Assembly: GCA_018402525.1 (NCBI GenBank)
Contig: JAGYIR010000011.1
Coordinates: 248,001 to 312,000 of the forward strand
Origin: Crocinitomicaceae bacterium
GTDB lineage: Bacteria > Bacteroidota > Bacteroidia > Flavobacteriales_D > Crocinitomicaceae
Reading direction: 5' to 3'
DNA length: 64,000 bases
Below, in pieces: positions 1 to 9,000 of this stretch (positions are counted from its first letter, which is position 1; each line of letters starts with the position of its first letter). The translations under genes were made by a program, and so were the position numbers. Under the pieces are notes generated by a model, which ran no database searches, was not told the origin of the DNA, and saw nothing but the letters and a program-made list of their open reading frames with translations.

Positions 1-510
1 TTTTCCGGTTTTTTTCTCAAAAATGTAGGTGTAAGTCGCTCCATTTCCATGTGCACCGCCCGTATAGGTCCAACCAGTAGTTTGCAATTGTACAATTTCT
101 GTTCGTGTATCATCTATTTCAATCATACCTTCCAATTCCCAACGCATGCGGTTTTCTCCAAAATCTTCCAAAAGATATATAGCTGCAAAGGAGTCTAGTT
201 GAGCCTTAAAAAATTGCGGAGACAGTTTAATACCATTCAATTTTGCTCTATCAAATTGCGTGAGTAAACTGGTGAATTGAACTATTTTTTTATTCACCGT
301 ATCCTTGTATGCCTGATCAGTAGGATAAAAATAACGGTAATCGATAGAGCACAGCGAAGAGTCCTTCATGTCTTCACTGTACAACGGCAACAACGCCTTA
401 CCATTGACCGTTGGAGATATAACAGTTTCTATAACGGCAGTTTTTGTTGTCGAACAACTAACCACCATCGAACTGATTGTCAATCCAAAAAAAAGATTTC
501 TAATTTTCAT
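1..510 (-). CDS. Lipoprotein with DUF4163/DUF3298-like (RsiV/PdaC-type) domain, partial
   Basis: The coding sequence runs off the left window edge, so only the first 170 residues are visible. It starts with a lipoprotein signal peptide: a hydrophobic stretch followed by VVSC with the lipidated cysteine at residue 19, so it should be anchored in a membrane facing the periplasm. The mature part carries ESxxP-like N-terminal segments and a YTGGAHGN motif near residue 155, typical of the DUF3298 half of DUF4163/DUF3298 proteins (RsiV, PdaC relatives). Its ATG overlaps the stop codon of the upstream cytidine deaminase gene (ATGA), which suggests translational coupling. A precise function cannot be assigned; in other bacteria the fold occurs in anti-sigma factors and polysaccharide deacetylases. 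Confidence 0.75.
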   Translation of the reverse strand, partial: MKIRNLFFGLTISSMVVSCSTTKTAVIETVISPTVNGKALLPLYSEDMKDSSLCSIDYRYFYPTDQAYKDTVNKKIVQFTSLLTQFDRAKLNGIKLSPQFFKAQLDSFAAIYLLEDFGENRMRWELEGMIEIDDTRTEIVQLQTTGWTYTGGAHGNGATYTYIFEKKTGK

Positions 511-986
511 GCTTCCACACCAAACGCTAGAGGCAACAATTCCTCTGCAGAATTAAATATTAAAGTTACACCGTTTTGACTTACCAAAATCACTTTGTAT
601 GGCGTTTTTTGGCGCATTTCGGTTTCTAACATGACTTGTCGACATCCACCACAAGGTGAAAGAATTTTATCCAGTGGTAGTAAGTCACCTTTAGCTACTA
701 CACATATGGTCGTAACAGTTTCATCAGGGTAATTTGCACCTACGTAAAATAGAGCCACACGTTCTGCACACAACCCTGATGGGTAGGCAATGTTTTCCTG
801 ATTGCTTCCTGTAACAATCTCACCATTACTCAACAACACTGCAGCACCAACATGAAACTTACTGTATGGCGCATACGCAGTACCACAAATTTCATAGGCC
901 TTTTCAACTAGCTTTACTTCACTCTCTCCCAACTCCTTCCAATGCTGGAAGCGCTGATAATTGATTGTAATTTTCTGATCCATCAT
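507..986 (-). CDS. cdd: Cytidine deaminase
   Basis: Hydrolytic deamination of cytidine or deoxycytidine to uridine in pyrimidine salvage, in the cytosol. At 159 residues it is near the usual length of the small homotetrameric family. The zinc site is visible: Cys73-Ala-Glu75 (CAE, with Glu as the proton shuttle) and PCGGC with Cys112 and Cys115 as the other ligands; FHVGAAV and NQENIAYPSGLCAER are family signatures. Family members more often have PCGxCRQ with a hydrophobic residue where Gly114 stands, a minor variation. Two adjacent ATG codons exist at the start (986 and 983), and either could be used. Its stop overlaps the start of the downstream lipoprotein by four bases, so the two are probably one transcript. 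Confidence 0.93.
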   Translation of the reverse strand: MMDQKITINYQRFQHWKELGESEVKLVEKAYEICGTAYAPYSKFHVGAAVLLSNGEIVTGSNQENIAYPSGLCAERVALFYVGANYPDETVTTICVVAKGDLLPLDKILSPCGGCRQVMLETEMRQKTPYKVILVSQNGVTLIFNSAEELLPLAFGVEA

Positions 987-1058
987 TTACAATTATTCCC
1001 TATCGGGGTACCAAAGAAATAAAAATTAATGCGTATTCACAATGGAATTCGAAAAGAC

Positions 1059-1089
1059 TTGTTTGATAAGGGCAATCTCACTAATTTTG
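1059..1089 (+). promoter_or_regulatory. Bacteroidota-type promoter of mtaB
   Basis: A TAATTTTG box (1082-1089) matches the Bacteroidota -7 consensus TAnnTTTG. A TTG at 1059-1061 lies 20 nt upstream and a TTTG at 1062-1065 lies 16 nt upstream, either of which can serve as the -33 element. The box ends only 7 nt before the mtaB ATG, so the predicted 5' leader is very short. Confidence 0.6.
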
Positions 1090-1096
1090 CGCCACA

Positions 1097-2404
1097 ATGA
1101 ATCAATACAAGAAAGTCGCTTTTTACACGCTCGGATGCAAACTGAATTTTTCAGAGACGTCCACGATTTCGCGTACTTTTCAAGAAGCCGGCTTTGCTAA
1201 AGTTGATTTTGATGCAAGTCCAGATGTCTTTGTCATCAACACGTGTTCTGTCACCGAAAACGCAGATAAAAAATGTCGACAATTGGTAAAGCGTGCGTTA
1301 AAATCTAATCCAAATGGTTTTGTAGCAATCATTGGTTGTTTTGCGCAGCTAAAACCGACTGAAATTGCAGAAATTCCTGGGGTTGATATCGTCCTTGGCG
1401 CAAATGAGAAATTCAACATCGTAGAACACATTGAGTCGCTGGACAAAAACGAACAAGCCGTTATTTCGAATGCACACATCAAGGAAACCAAAGAATTTAT
1501 TCCCGCATTTTCTATGGGTGATCGCACGCGGTCGTTCTTAAAAGTACAAGACGGATGTGATTATTTCTGCACCTTTTGTACAATTCCCCTAGCACGAGGA
1601 AAAAGTCGAAATGCAAGTATCGCTAGTACCATCCAGGAAGCGGAAAAAATTGCAGCAACGGACATCAAAGAAGTCGTTTTAACGGGTGTTAACATTGGTG
1701 ATTTCGGTCAAGGTGGCGATGAAAACTTCTTCGGATTGGTAAAAGCCCTGGATCAGGTGAATGGAATTGATCGTTATAGAATTTCGTCAATAGAACCAAA
1801 TCTTCTTTCGGACGAAATTATTTCGTATTGCCTTTCTGAAACTGCACGTTTCGTTCCGCATTTTCATATACCCCTTCAATCAGGCAGCAACAAGCTGCTA
1901 AAAACAATGCGCAGAAAATATGAGCGTGAATTGTTCGCCAATCGCGTAGCGCAAATAAAGTTATTGCGTCCTGATGCCTGTATAGGTGTCGATGTCATCG
2001 TTGGATTCCCTGGTGAAACGGACGAAGATTTTATGGAAACTGTCAATTTCATCAAAGATTTGGATGTTTCTTACTTACACGTGTTCACTTATTCTGAAAG
2101 AGCGAACACGACTGCGGTAAAATTAGGCGACCCCGTTCCAATGAACATTCGAAAAGAACGCAGCAAGCAATTGCACATTCTATCGGATAAAAAGAAACGT
2201 GCGTTCTACGAAGAAAATATTGGTAAATCGGAAGTTGTACTCTTCGAAAATGAGAACAACGACGGGTACATGCATGGATTCACGTCGAATTATGTAAAAA
2301 TTAAAATGCCGTTCGACGAAAATATGATCAATACATTTCAATCAATTCAAATGACTGCTGTCGGTCACGATGGATTAATGGTTGGGACGTTGATCGAACA
2401 ATAA
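1097..2404 (+). CDS. mtaB: tRNA t6A37 methylthiotransferase MtaB
   Basis: Radical-SAM enzyme that adds a methylthio group to C2 of N6-threonylcarbamoyladenosine at position 37 of tRNAs reading ANN codons. The 435-residue protein has the family order: an N-terminal UPF0004 domain with three cysteines binding the auxiliary Fe-S cluster (TLGCKLNFSE, NTCSVTENADKKC, GCFAQ), the radical-SAM core with CDYFCTFC (about residues 153-160), and a C-terminal TRAM-like segment. The TLGCK start and the sequence NTCSVTE point to MtaB rather than MiaB or RimO. It ends three bases before the convergent mnmD stop, so two tRNA-modification genes lie tail to tail. The start is set by the ATG 7 nt after a clear TAnnTTTG box. 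Confidence 0.93.
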   Translation: MNQYKKVAFYTLGCKLNFSETSTISRTFQEAGFAKVDFDASPDVFVINTCSVTENADKKCRQLVKRALKSNPNGFVAIIGCFAQLKPTEIAEIPGVDIVLGANEKFNIVEHIESLDKNEQAVISNAHIKETKEFIPAFSMGDRTRSFLKVQDGCDYFCTFCTIPLARGKSRNASIASTIQEAEKIAATDIKEVVLTGVNIGDFGQGGDENFFGLVKALDQVNGIDRYRISSIEPNLLSDEIISYCLSETARFVPHFHIPLQSGSNKLLKTMRRKYERELFANRVAQIKLLRPDACIGVDVIVGFPGETDEDFMETVNFIKDLDVSYLHVFTYSERANTTAVKLGDPVPMNIRKERSKQLHILSDKKKRAFYEENIGKSEVVLFENENNDGYMHGFTSNYVKIKMPFDENMINTFQSIQMTAVGHDGLMVGTLIEQ

Positions 2405-2406
2405 AT

Positions 2407-3066
2407 CTACAAGCTCTTTATTGCTCGTGTCATTTCTCGCTTTCCTGGAGGACCAGGCAATGATTCTACTCTAAATCCCAATGATTTTAAATCGCGCTTA
2501 AACTGACCTTGCGCACAATAGGTGACCAACACCCCATCGTCATTCAACGCTTTGTGCATCTTTTGCAAGATTTCTATATTCCATAATTCTGCTTGCGCTC
2601 GTGGACCGAAAGCATCGAAATAGATTAAGTCTACGCTTTGTTGCAGTTGAAAAATTTCGATTTTGGCTTCGATTTTTTGGAGCGTAAAGTATTCTGAAAT
2701 CACGACATCGGTTTCCCAAGCAGCAGCATGAATGGTTTTGAGTGTATCATTCGTATCTTCCAATAATTCAGAATAATTGAGCTGTTCCAACAGGGCGTTA
2801 TCGACAGGAAAAGCTTCAATAGAATAGTAAGTGACACGTATTTTGTGCTTTTCGGCGAACAGGGTTGTCAACAAAGCATTGAGTCCTGTGCCAAATCCCA
2901 ATTCAAAAATAGTGACTGATTCTTTCTCTACTTGTTGAATTCCATGCTTGATAAAAACGTGCTCGGCTTCTTGAATTGCGCCGTGTGAAGAATGATAATG
3001 TTCATTCAGCTCAGGAATAAAAATACTGCTCGATCCGTCACCTGTAATTATCACTTCATGCTTCAT
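2407..3066 (-). CDS. mnmD: tRNA mnm5s2U34 methyltransferase, MnmD-like
   Basis: SAM-dependent methyltransferase completing the methylaminomethyl group on U34 of tRNAs; it corresponds to the methyltransferase half of MnmC without the FAD oxidase half. The 219-residue length fits stand-alone MnmD. Motifs seen are GDGSSSIFIPELNEHYHS at the N-terminus, the SAM-binding FELGFGTGLNALLT, DLIYFDAFGPRAQAELW in the middle (the DAFxPxxxPxLW signature, here with AELW), and LPGPPGKREMTRA at the C-terminus. This is a well-conserved family in Bacteroidota. It is convergent with mtaB with a 2-base gap and no visible terminator hairpin. Confidence 0.9.
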   Translation of the reverse strand: MKHEVIITGDGSSSIFIPELNEHYHSSHGAIQEAEHVFIKHGIQQVEKESVTIFELGFGTGLNALLTTLFAEKHKIRVTYYSIEAFPVDNALLEQLNYSELLEDTNDTLKTIHAAAWETDVVISEYFTLQKIEAKIEIFQLQQSVDLIYFDAFGPRAQAELWNIEILQKMHKALNDDGVLVTYCAQGQFKRDLKSLGFRVESLPGPPGKREMTRAIKSL

Positions 3067-3162
3067 CGCTCAAAAATACATATTAACAAATGTTGAAAAC
3101 CGATCTTTATATCTTTTTCTGAAATAATCCACCGCAAATTCATTTCTGCAAAATTGATTCCT

Positions 3163-3170
3163 TATCTTTG
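3163..3170 (+). promoter_or_regulatory. -7 promoter box just upstream of dnaB
   Basis: TATCTTTG matches TAnnTTTG and ends 4 nt before the dnaB ATG at 3175. If used, the transcript would start at or next to the start codon (nearly leaderless). No convincing -33 TTG at the ideal 19-nt spacing was found. Confidence 0.45.
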
Positions 3171-3174
3171 GAAG

Positions 3175-4734
3175 ATGGAAAACAACTCCGATAAAGCAAA
3201 AAAAGTAGCAGCCAGAGTCCCTCGACCTGCAAATGCACAGGGCGACTTTGGTCGAATACCACCTCAAGCGGTTGACTTGGAACAGGCGGTATTAGGTGCG
3301 ATGATGCTTGAAAAAAATGCCGTAACGGACACTATAGATATTCTTCAAAGCGAGAGTTTCTACGATCCAAAGCACTTTTACATTTTTGCTGCAATTAAAG
3401 AGTTGTTCGGAACTTCCAAACCCATTGACATTTTAACGGTCATCGATTTACTGAAGAAAAAAGGTGAATTAGAAGCAGCTGGTGGATCTGTTTATATTTC
3501 TCAGTTGACTAGTCGTGTTGCATCTACAGCTCACGTCGAATACCATGCCCGCATCATTTCTGAAAAACATATCAAACGGGAATTGATCCGAATGAGTAAT
3601 GAAGTCATGAAAGAAGCGTATGACGACACGAATGATGTGTTTGATGTGCTCAACAAGGCAGAGGGCGATTTATTTAAAATTGCTGAAAACAATATGGGTC
3701 GATCTGCTGACCTCATGCAAAATGTCGTGCGCGAAGCAATTGAAGAAATTGAAAAAGCATCTAAAAACAAAGACGGGATTTCTGGAATTCCAACAGGATT
3801 CTACGCTTTAGATAAAATTACAGCGGGTTGGCAACGTTCGGACATGATTGTCATTGCAGCGCGACCTGCGATGGGTAAAACAGCCTTCGTTCTATCGATG
3901 GCTCGAAACACAGCTGTTGATCACGGCTTAGGCGTGGCAATCTTCTCACTGGAGATGTCCTCCGTGCAATTAGTAAAACGTTTGATCGCTTCTGAAACTA
4001 GAATTAGTGCTGAGAAATTGAGGAAAGGAGATTTACGTGACGATGAATTTCAGCAATTACACACTAGAATTAGTAAGTTAGCCACTGCCCCATTGTACAT
4101 TGACGATACGCCTGGAATTAGCATTTTTGACTTACGTGCAAAATGTCGACGTTTAAAAATGCAGTACGACATTCAAATGGTCATTATCGATTACCTTCAA
4201 TTGATGACAGCTGGTGGTGCAAAAGGTGCTGGAAATAGAGAGCAAGAAATATCGTCTATTTCAAGATCGATCAAGGAGATCGCAAAAGAATTGAATATTC
4301 CTATCATCGCACTGTCACAATTGAGTCGATCTGTAGAACAACGTGGTGGTGAGAAAAAACCAGTTCTTTCCGATTTAAGGGAATCTGGAGCGATTGAGCA
4401 GGATGCCGATATCGTTTCGTTTATCTACCGGCCAGAATATTATGGTTTCTTGCAGGATGAAGCCGGAAATTCCAACGCAGGTGTAGGAGAAATAATTATT
4501 GCAAAACACCGAAATGGTGCATTAGACAATGTGCGTTTGCGATTCGTGAAGGAATATGCACGATTTGACAACCTGGAAGGATTTGATGATGCTCCCAACT
4601 TCCCGTCTGAATCACCTTTAACAGCAAACGGTAATTTTGACAACCAAGGATCGTACACCATTCCAAGTAAAATGAATGACTTGAACGATCAAAACCTAGA
4701 TTTTAACTCATCTGACGGTGACACACCTTTTTAG
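3175..4734 (+). CDS. dnaB: Replicative DNA helicase DnaB
   Basis: Hexameric 5'-3' helicase that unwinds DNA ahead of the replisome. An N-terminal DnaB domain (about residues 25-130, beginning PPQAVDLEQAVLGAMML) is followed by the RecA-like helicase domain, with Walker A ARPAMGKTA, Walker B MVIIDYLQLM, and SRSVEQRGGEKKPVLSDLRESGAIEQDAD as the conserved loop and arginine-finger region. The C-terminal tail after the helicase domain is low-complexity and rich in Asn/Asp, ending DGDTPF, a tail pattern seen in Bacteroidota DnaB. No intein is present. I chose the ATG at 3175 (MENNSDKAKK) over an in-frame start 7 codons upstream because the upstream segment overlaps the promoter box and is not conserved-looking. 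Confidence 0.96.
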   Translation: MENNSDKAKKVAARVPRPANAQGDFGRIPPQAVDLEQAVLGAMMLEKNAVTDTIDILQSESFYDPKHFYIFAAIKELFGTSKPIDILTVIDLLKKKGELEAAGGSVYISQLTSRVASTAHVEYHARIISEKHIKRELIRMSNEVMKEAYDDTNDVFDVLNKAEGDLFKIAENNMGRSADLMQNVVREAIEEIEKASKNKDGISGIPTGFYALDKITAGWQRSDMIVIAARPAMGKTAFVLSMARNTAVDHGLGVAIFSLEMSSVQLVKRLIASETRISAEKLRKGDLRDDEFQQLHTRISKLATAPLYIDDTPGISIFDLRAKCRRLKMQYDIQMVIIDYLQLMTAGGAKGAGNREQEISSISRSIKEIAKELNIPIIALSQLSRSVEQRGGEKKPVLSDLRESGAIEQDADIVSFIYRPEYYGFLQDEAGNSNAGVGEIIIAKHRNGALDNVRLRFVKEYARFDNLEGFDDAPNFPSESPLTANGNFDNQGSYTIPSKMNDLNDQNLDFNSSDGDTPF

Positions 4735-4748
4735 GTAAGATTGTTGTA

Positions 4749-6017
4749 ATGAGATTCTTTATGAAAAAACTTACGTGTATTCTCGCCTTTTTGATCTTGG
4801 GATTTTCTGCTAAATCTTCTCAGATTTTGATTCCCATGGACGATTCCCAAACGAATCATCTAAAAGCTTACGGAATTGCTTATTACTTGCTGGAAAATGA
4901 TATTGTCATTGAGTGGTTGTTAAACTACCGAGGAGGATCGTTTTTAACACCTCATCTCTTGTCGATTGAAGAAGAATTGATTGTACGGGGTATTCGCTAC
5001 GAAATCCTTGCTGACGGCCAAACGAATGCAATTCGCAACAGAATTGGAAGTCCCGAAGAAAACATGGAGATCGTCCAATTAGAAACAGCTCCGAAAATTG
5101 CCGTTTACACTCCAGGAGGCAAACAACCTTGGGATGATGCGGTGACATTGGTACTTGAATACGCGGAAATTCCCTACGATAAAATCTACGATTCAGCAAT
5201 CATTAACGGTATGCTTCCTCAATACGATTGGTTGCATCTACATCATGAGGATTTCACCGGACAATACGGAAAATTTTACGCTGCCTTTGGTTCTTACCCA
5301 TGGTACAAACAGCAGGTAGCAGATTTAGAAGCATCAGCAAAAGCATTGGGATTCGATAAAGTTTCGAACTTAAAGCTTGCCGTTGCCAATAACATTAAGA
5401 ATTTTGTCATCGGTGGTGGCTTTCTCTTTACCATGTGCAGTGGAACAGATAGTTTTGACATCGCTTTAGCGGCACATGAAACCGACATTTGTGAATCGAT
5501 ATATGATCATGATCCCGCCGATAGGGACTGTCAAGAGCGGTTGGACTTTTCCAATACATTTGCATTCGAAGACTTCACGCTTTCTAGAGATCCATTGGAA
5601 TATGAATATTCGGACATTGACGGAACTCATTTGCACAAAAGAAATGAGAAACTGGACAAATTCACCTTATTTGAGTTTTCAGCAAAATGGGATATCGTTC
5701 CAACGATGTTGACCCAATGTCACACTAATGAAATCAGTGGTTTCATGGGTCAAACGACTGACTTTAAGAAGGATTTGATTAAATCAAATGTCCTTATCAT
5801 GGGTGAAGATGAATCCATTGGAACAGCACGCTACATTCATGGAGAATTGGGTCAAGGAACTTGGACATTTTACGGAGGTCATGATCCAGAAGATTATGAA
5901 CACCGTGTAGGTGATCCTCCCACCGATTTGAACCTACATCCAAACTCTCCAGGGTACCGTTTAATTTTAAATAACATACTTTTTCCAGCCGCAAAAAAGA
6001 AAAAGCGTAAGACTTAA
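4749..6017 (+). CDS. Conserved exported protein, often labelled asparagine synthetase B
   Basis: A 422-residue protein with a signal peptide (MKKLTCILAFLILGFSAKSS, the cleaved part of which could also start at the internal ATG at 4761). The mature protein has a PKIAVYTPGGKQPWDDAVTLVLEYAEIPYD segment and GGGFLFTMCSGTDSFDIAL, resembling class I glutamine-amidotransferase-like folds with a nucleophile-elbow-like Cys in MCSGTD. Homologues in Flavobacteria are, from memory, often annotated as asparagine synthetase B, but no ATP-pyrophosphatase domain or N-terminal catalytic Cys of AsnB is present, and an exported asparagine synthetase makes little sense. Residue HGELGQGTWTFYGGHDPEDY near the C-terminus is strikingly conserved-looking. 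Function unknown. It follows dnaB by 14 bases and may be read from the same transcript. Confidence 0.7.
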   Translation: MRFFMKKLTCILAFLILGFSAKSSQILIPMDDSQTNHLKAYGIAYYLLENDIVIEWLLNYRGGSFLTPHLLSIEEELIVRGIRYEILADGQTNAIRNRIGSPEENMEIVQLETAPKIAVYTPGGKQPWDDAVTLVLEYAEIPYDKIYDSAIINGMLPQYDWLHLHHEDFTGQYGKFYAAFGSYPWYKQQVADLEASAKALGFDKVSNLKLAVANNIKNFVIGGGFLFTMCSGTDSFDIALAAHETDICESIYDHDPADRDCQERLDFSNTFAFEDFTLSRDPLEYEYSDIDGTHLHKRNEKLDKFTLFEFSAKWDIVPTMLTQCHTNEISGFMGQTTDFKKDLIKSNVLIMGEDESIGTARYIHGELGQGTWTFYGGHDPEDYEHRVGDPPTDLNLHPNSPGYRLILNNILFPAAKKKKRKT

Positions 6018-6090
6018 AGTTATCAACAATTTTCTTCTTTATTATTGGTTTTCATTATATTGGTATCCATATTACTAAACAAAATAAACT

Positions 6091-9000
6091 ATGAAAACGA
6101 ACAAACTGCTCTCCGCTTGTGCGGTAGCTTTTGCTTTTTTGTCACTGAACACCACAGGTCAAATTCAGCAAAGCACGCAAGTTGTCAATGGGCAAATTCA
6201 ACCTCAGACGCAACCTGCATCAACTAATTACTACCAAACAAACTCAAGGCCTGTGCCGACATTGGGTGCTCCCTTACAAATGAGCACAAGTCCTGTTAGT
6301 AGCAGCGTTCCGGCTGGACAGCACGTGTGTAAAACACATGAATTAAATCAGCAGCATTATGCTGAGAGAGGAATTCAAGCTGAATTCAACCAAGATTATT
6401 TAACAGCGGCTGGAGCAATGGCAAGTTACGTACCGACGAAAACTTCGGGCGTGAATGAAATCGCGATTATTTTTCACGTAGTTCACAACCCAAACAATCC
6501 TGCGGAAAACGTGTCGAATGCATTGATCATGCAAGTTTACAATGATCTTGTCGAAGATTTTCTTTTGCAAAATGCGAATGCGGCGAACGCGCGACCAGCA
6601 TTTACACCGGCGGATGCGAATATCAATTTTTGCCTTGCCACGCAAGATCCTTTTGGGAATCCTTTAGCTGAGCCCGGAGTTATTCGTGTCGCTACGACGG
6701 AAGACTGGTATGATTCAGATAACGGCGAAGAAAATAAAATGAAAAGTTCAGCAACCGGTGGGTCACAAATATGGAACAGAAACAATTACCTCAACGTATG
6801 GATTTGTGACATTTCCAATGGAGCTGGTTCAGGAACAGCTGGCTATGCGTATCGACCAAGCCCTTCATTCTTGCCCGGTGCAAACATTGACGGTATCGTG
6901 TTGGATTATAACTTAGGTATGAATAATGAGAATGTTCTTACGCACGAAGTAGGTCACTACCTGGGATTAGATCACACTTGGGGTGGTTCAGGTGGATGTG
7001 GAAACGACGATGGATTCACGGACACACCAAATACTGCAGGTCCTTCATTTAACTACGCCGGATCTTGTAGCGGGAATCAACAAACCTGCCCTGGTACTGA
7101 AACACAATATGAAAACTACATGGATTATGCAAACTGTACCGTCATGTTTACGCAAGAACAAGCCGATTATATGTTAATGATTCTTCAAGGTATTCGTGGT
7201 TCATTGCTATTATCTCCAGGGTGTGACCCAACCAATACTCCACCTAACTCAGCATTCGTTTCTGTGCCAAATGGTCCAGCACCAGTAATTATTCCTCAGA
7301 ATGCAAGTGTCAGCTTTTTTGATCAGTCAACAAATGCGCCGACTGGCTGGACTTGGACAATCTCAGGAACACAAGGTGTTGATTGGGCTTGGGTGAATGC
7401 AACAAATCAGAATTCACAAGATCCTGTAGCTGAGTTTTATACAGTAGGCACCTACGATGTGACATTAACTGCTTCGAATGCATTTGGTGTAGATGCTACG
7501 CCAGCAATCGAAAATATGTATGTTCAAGTTGCAGCAGCAGCAACTGGTAACAGCTGTGACACATTGAGAAATTGGAACACCGCCGCTGGAGCTGGACCTA
7601 TTTCTTGGCTTGCACCAAGTGTTGGTTATGCGCATGGTAACTCCTTGGTAGGCTCTGACATTTCGTTGGAATGGGCGGAAATCTATACAGCAACAGTTAC
7701 AACAGATATTAGAGCAATTGAATTTGCTCCTGCTGTAATTGAAGATGCTGGTGGAAGTGTCATTTTTAAGGTTTGGCCAGACAACGGCGGAGAGCCAGGA
7801 GCAGTTCCATTAACCACTGAAACAGTTGCTTTAGCCGCCTTAACCGTAGACCAATGGAATTATGTTGAGTTTACAACTCCAGCCATCGGAGTTACGGGTG
7901 ACTTCTGGGTAGGTTACGAGTTAAGTTATAATGCCACTGACACCTTTGCACTATACAGCCAATTGCCAGCAGCTGCGCTTAACACAGCTTCCTTTAACGG
8001 ATCTGTTAATGGTTGGCTAGACATTGCGACGGTTACAGGAAATGCGGCAGGTCTTAACGGTCTCATTGATGTGTTAACATCGACTGGAAACCCTCCTTCA
8101 ATGGATTTTGCTGCTTCTGGAAACGAAGTATGCGTTGGTGGAGAAATATTAGTAGATGGATCAATATCTGTTGATAATCAAAATTACGAATGGTTTGTGA
8201 CCGATAATCCTGTTACCGTTATTTTGGAAACTTCGACCAGTTCAAGTAACACATTTGGTTTCCCCTATGCTCCTGGAGATTATAGCATTTACCTCTTTGG
8301 AGATGCATCCTGTGTAAGTGATGGCGTGGTTATGGACGTTACCGTTAACGCACCCGTTTCAGCAACGGTTACACCAACACATACAACGTGTGGAAACAAT
8401 AACGGTGCAATTACTTTCTCAGCACCTTCTGGTGGAGATGGAACGTATTATTATAGTATGGATGGTGTAAACTTTCAAACAGGAAATACATTCACCATGT
8501 TACCTTCAGGAACATACGATGTATATGTCGGTACGCTTGGTGACAACTGCATCACGTCATACTCGGTAACGATAAATCCTTCTTCTGAACTAGGCGCGAC
8601 TGTAAGTGCTAACACTTCTGTCTGCCCGGGAGGTAGTGCAACGATCACAGCCGGTGGAGGTATCACCTACAGCTGGTACGATGGTGCAATGTTAATTGCC
8701 TCCACACCGAGCACACTTGTAACTCCAGCCGCAACAACACAATATGAGTGTATTGTAGTTGACGGTTCTGGTTGTCAATCTACTGTTTATACAACTGTTA
8801 CGGTAAATCCATTGCCAGCAGTTCCGACAATTTCGGCTTCTGGACCTACTACAATTTGTGCCGGTGGTTCGGTCGATTTAACATCATCTTACCCAACTGG
8901 AAACGTGTGGTCTACGACTGAAACCTCTTCAGAAATTACTGCGAACAGTGCAGGAAGTTACACTGTAACCTATACCAACGCAAACGGATGCTCTTCAACA

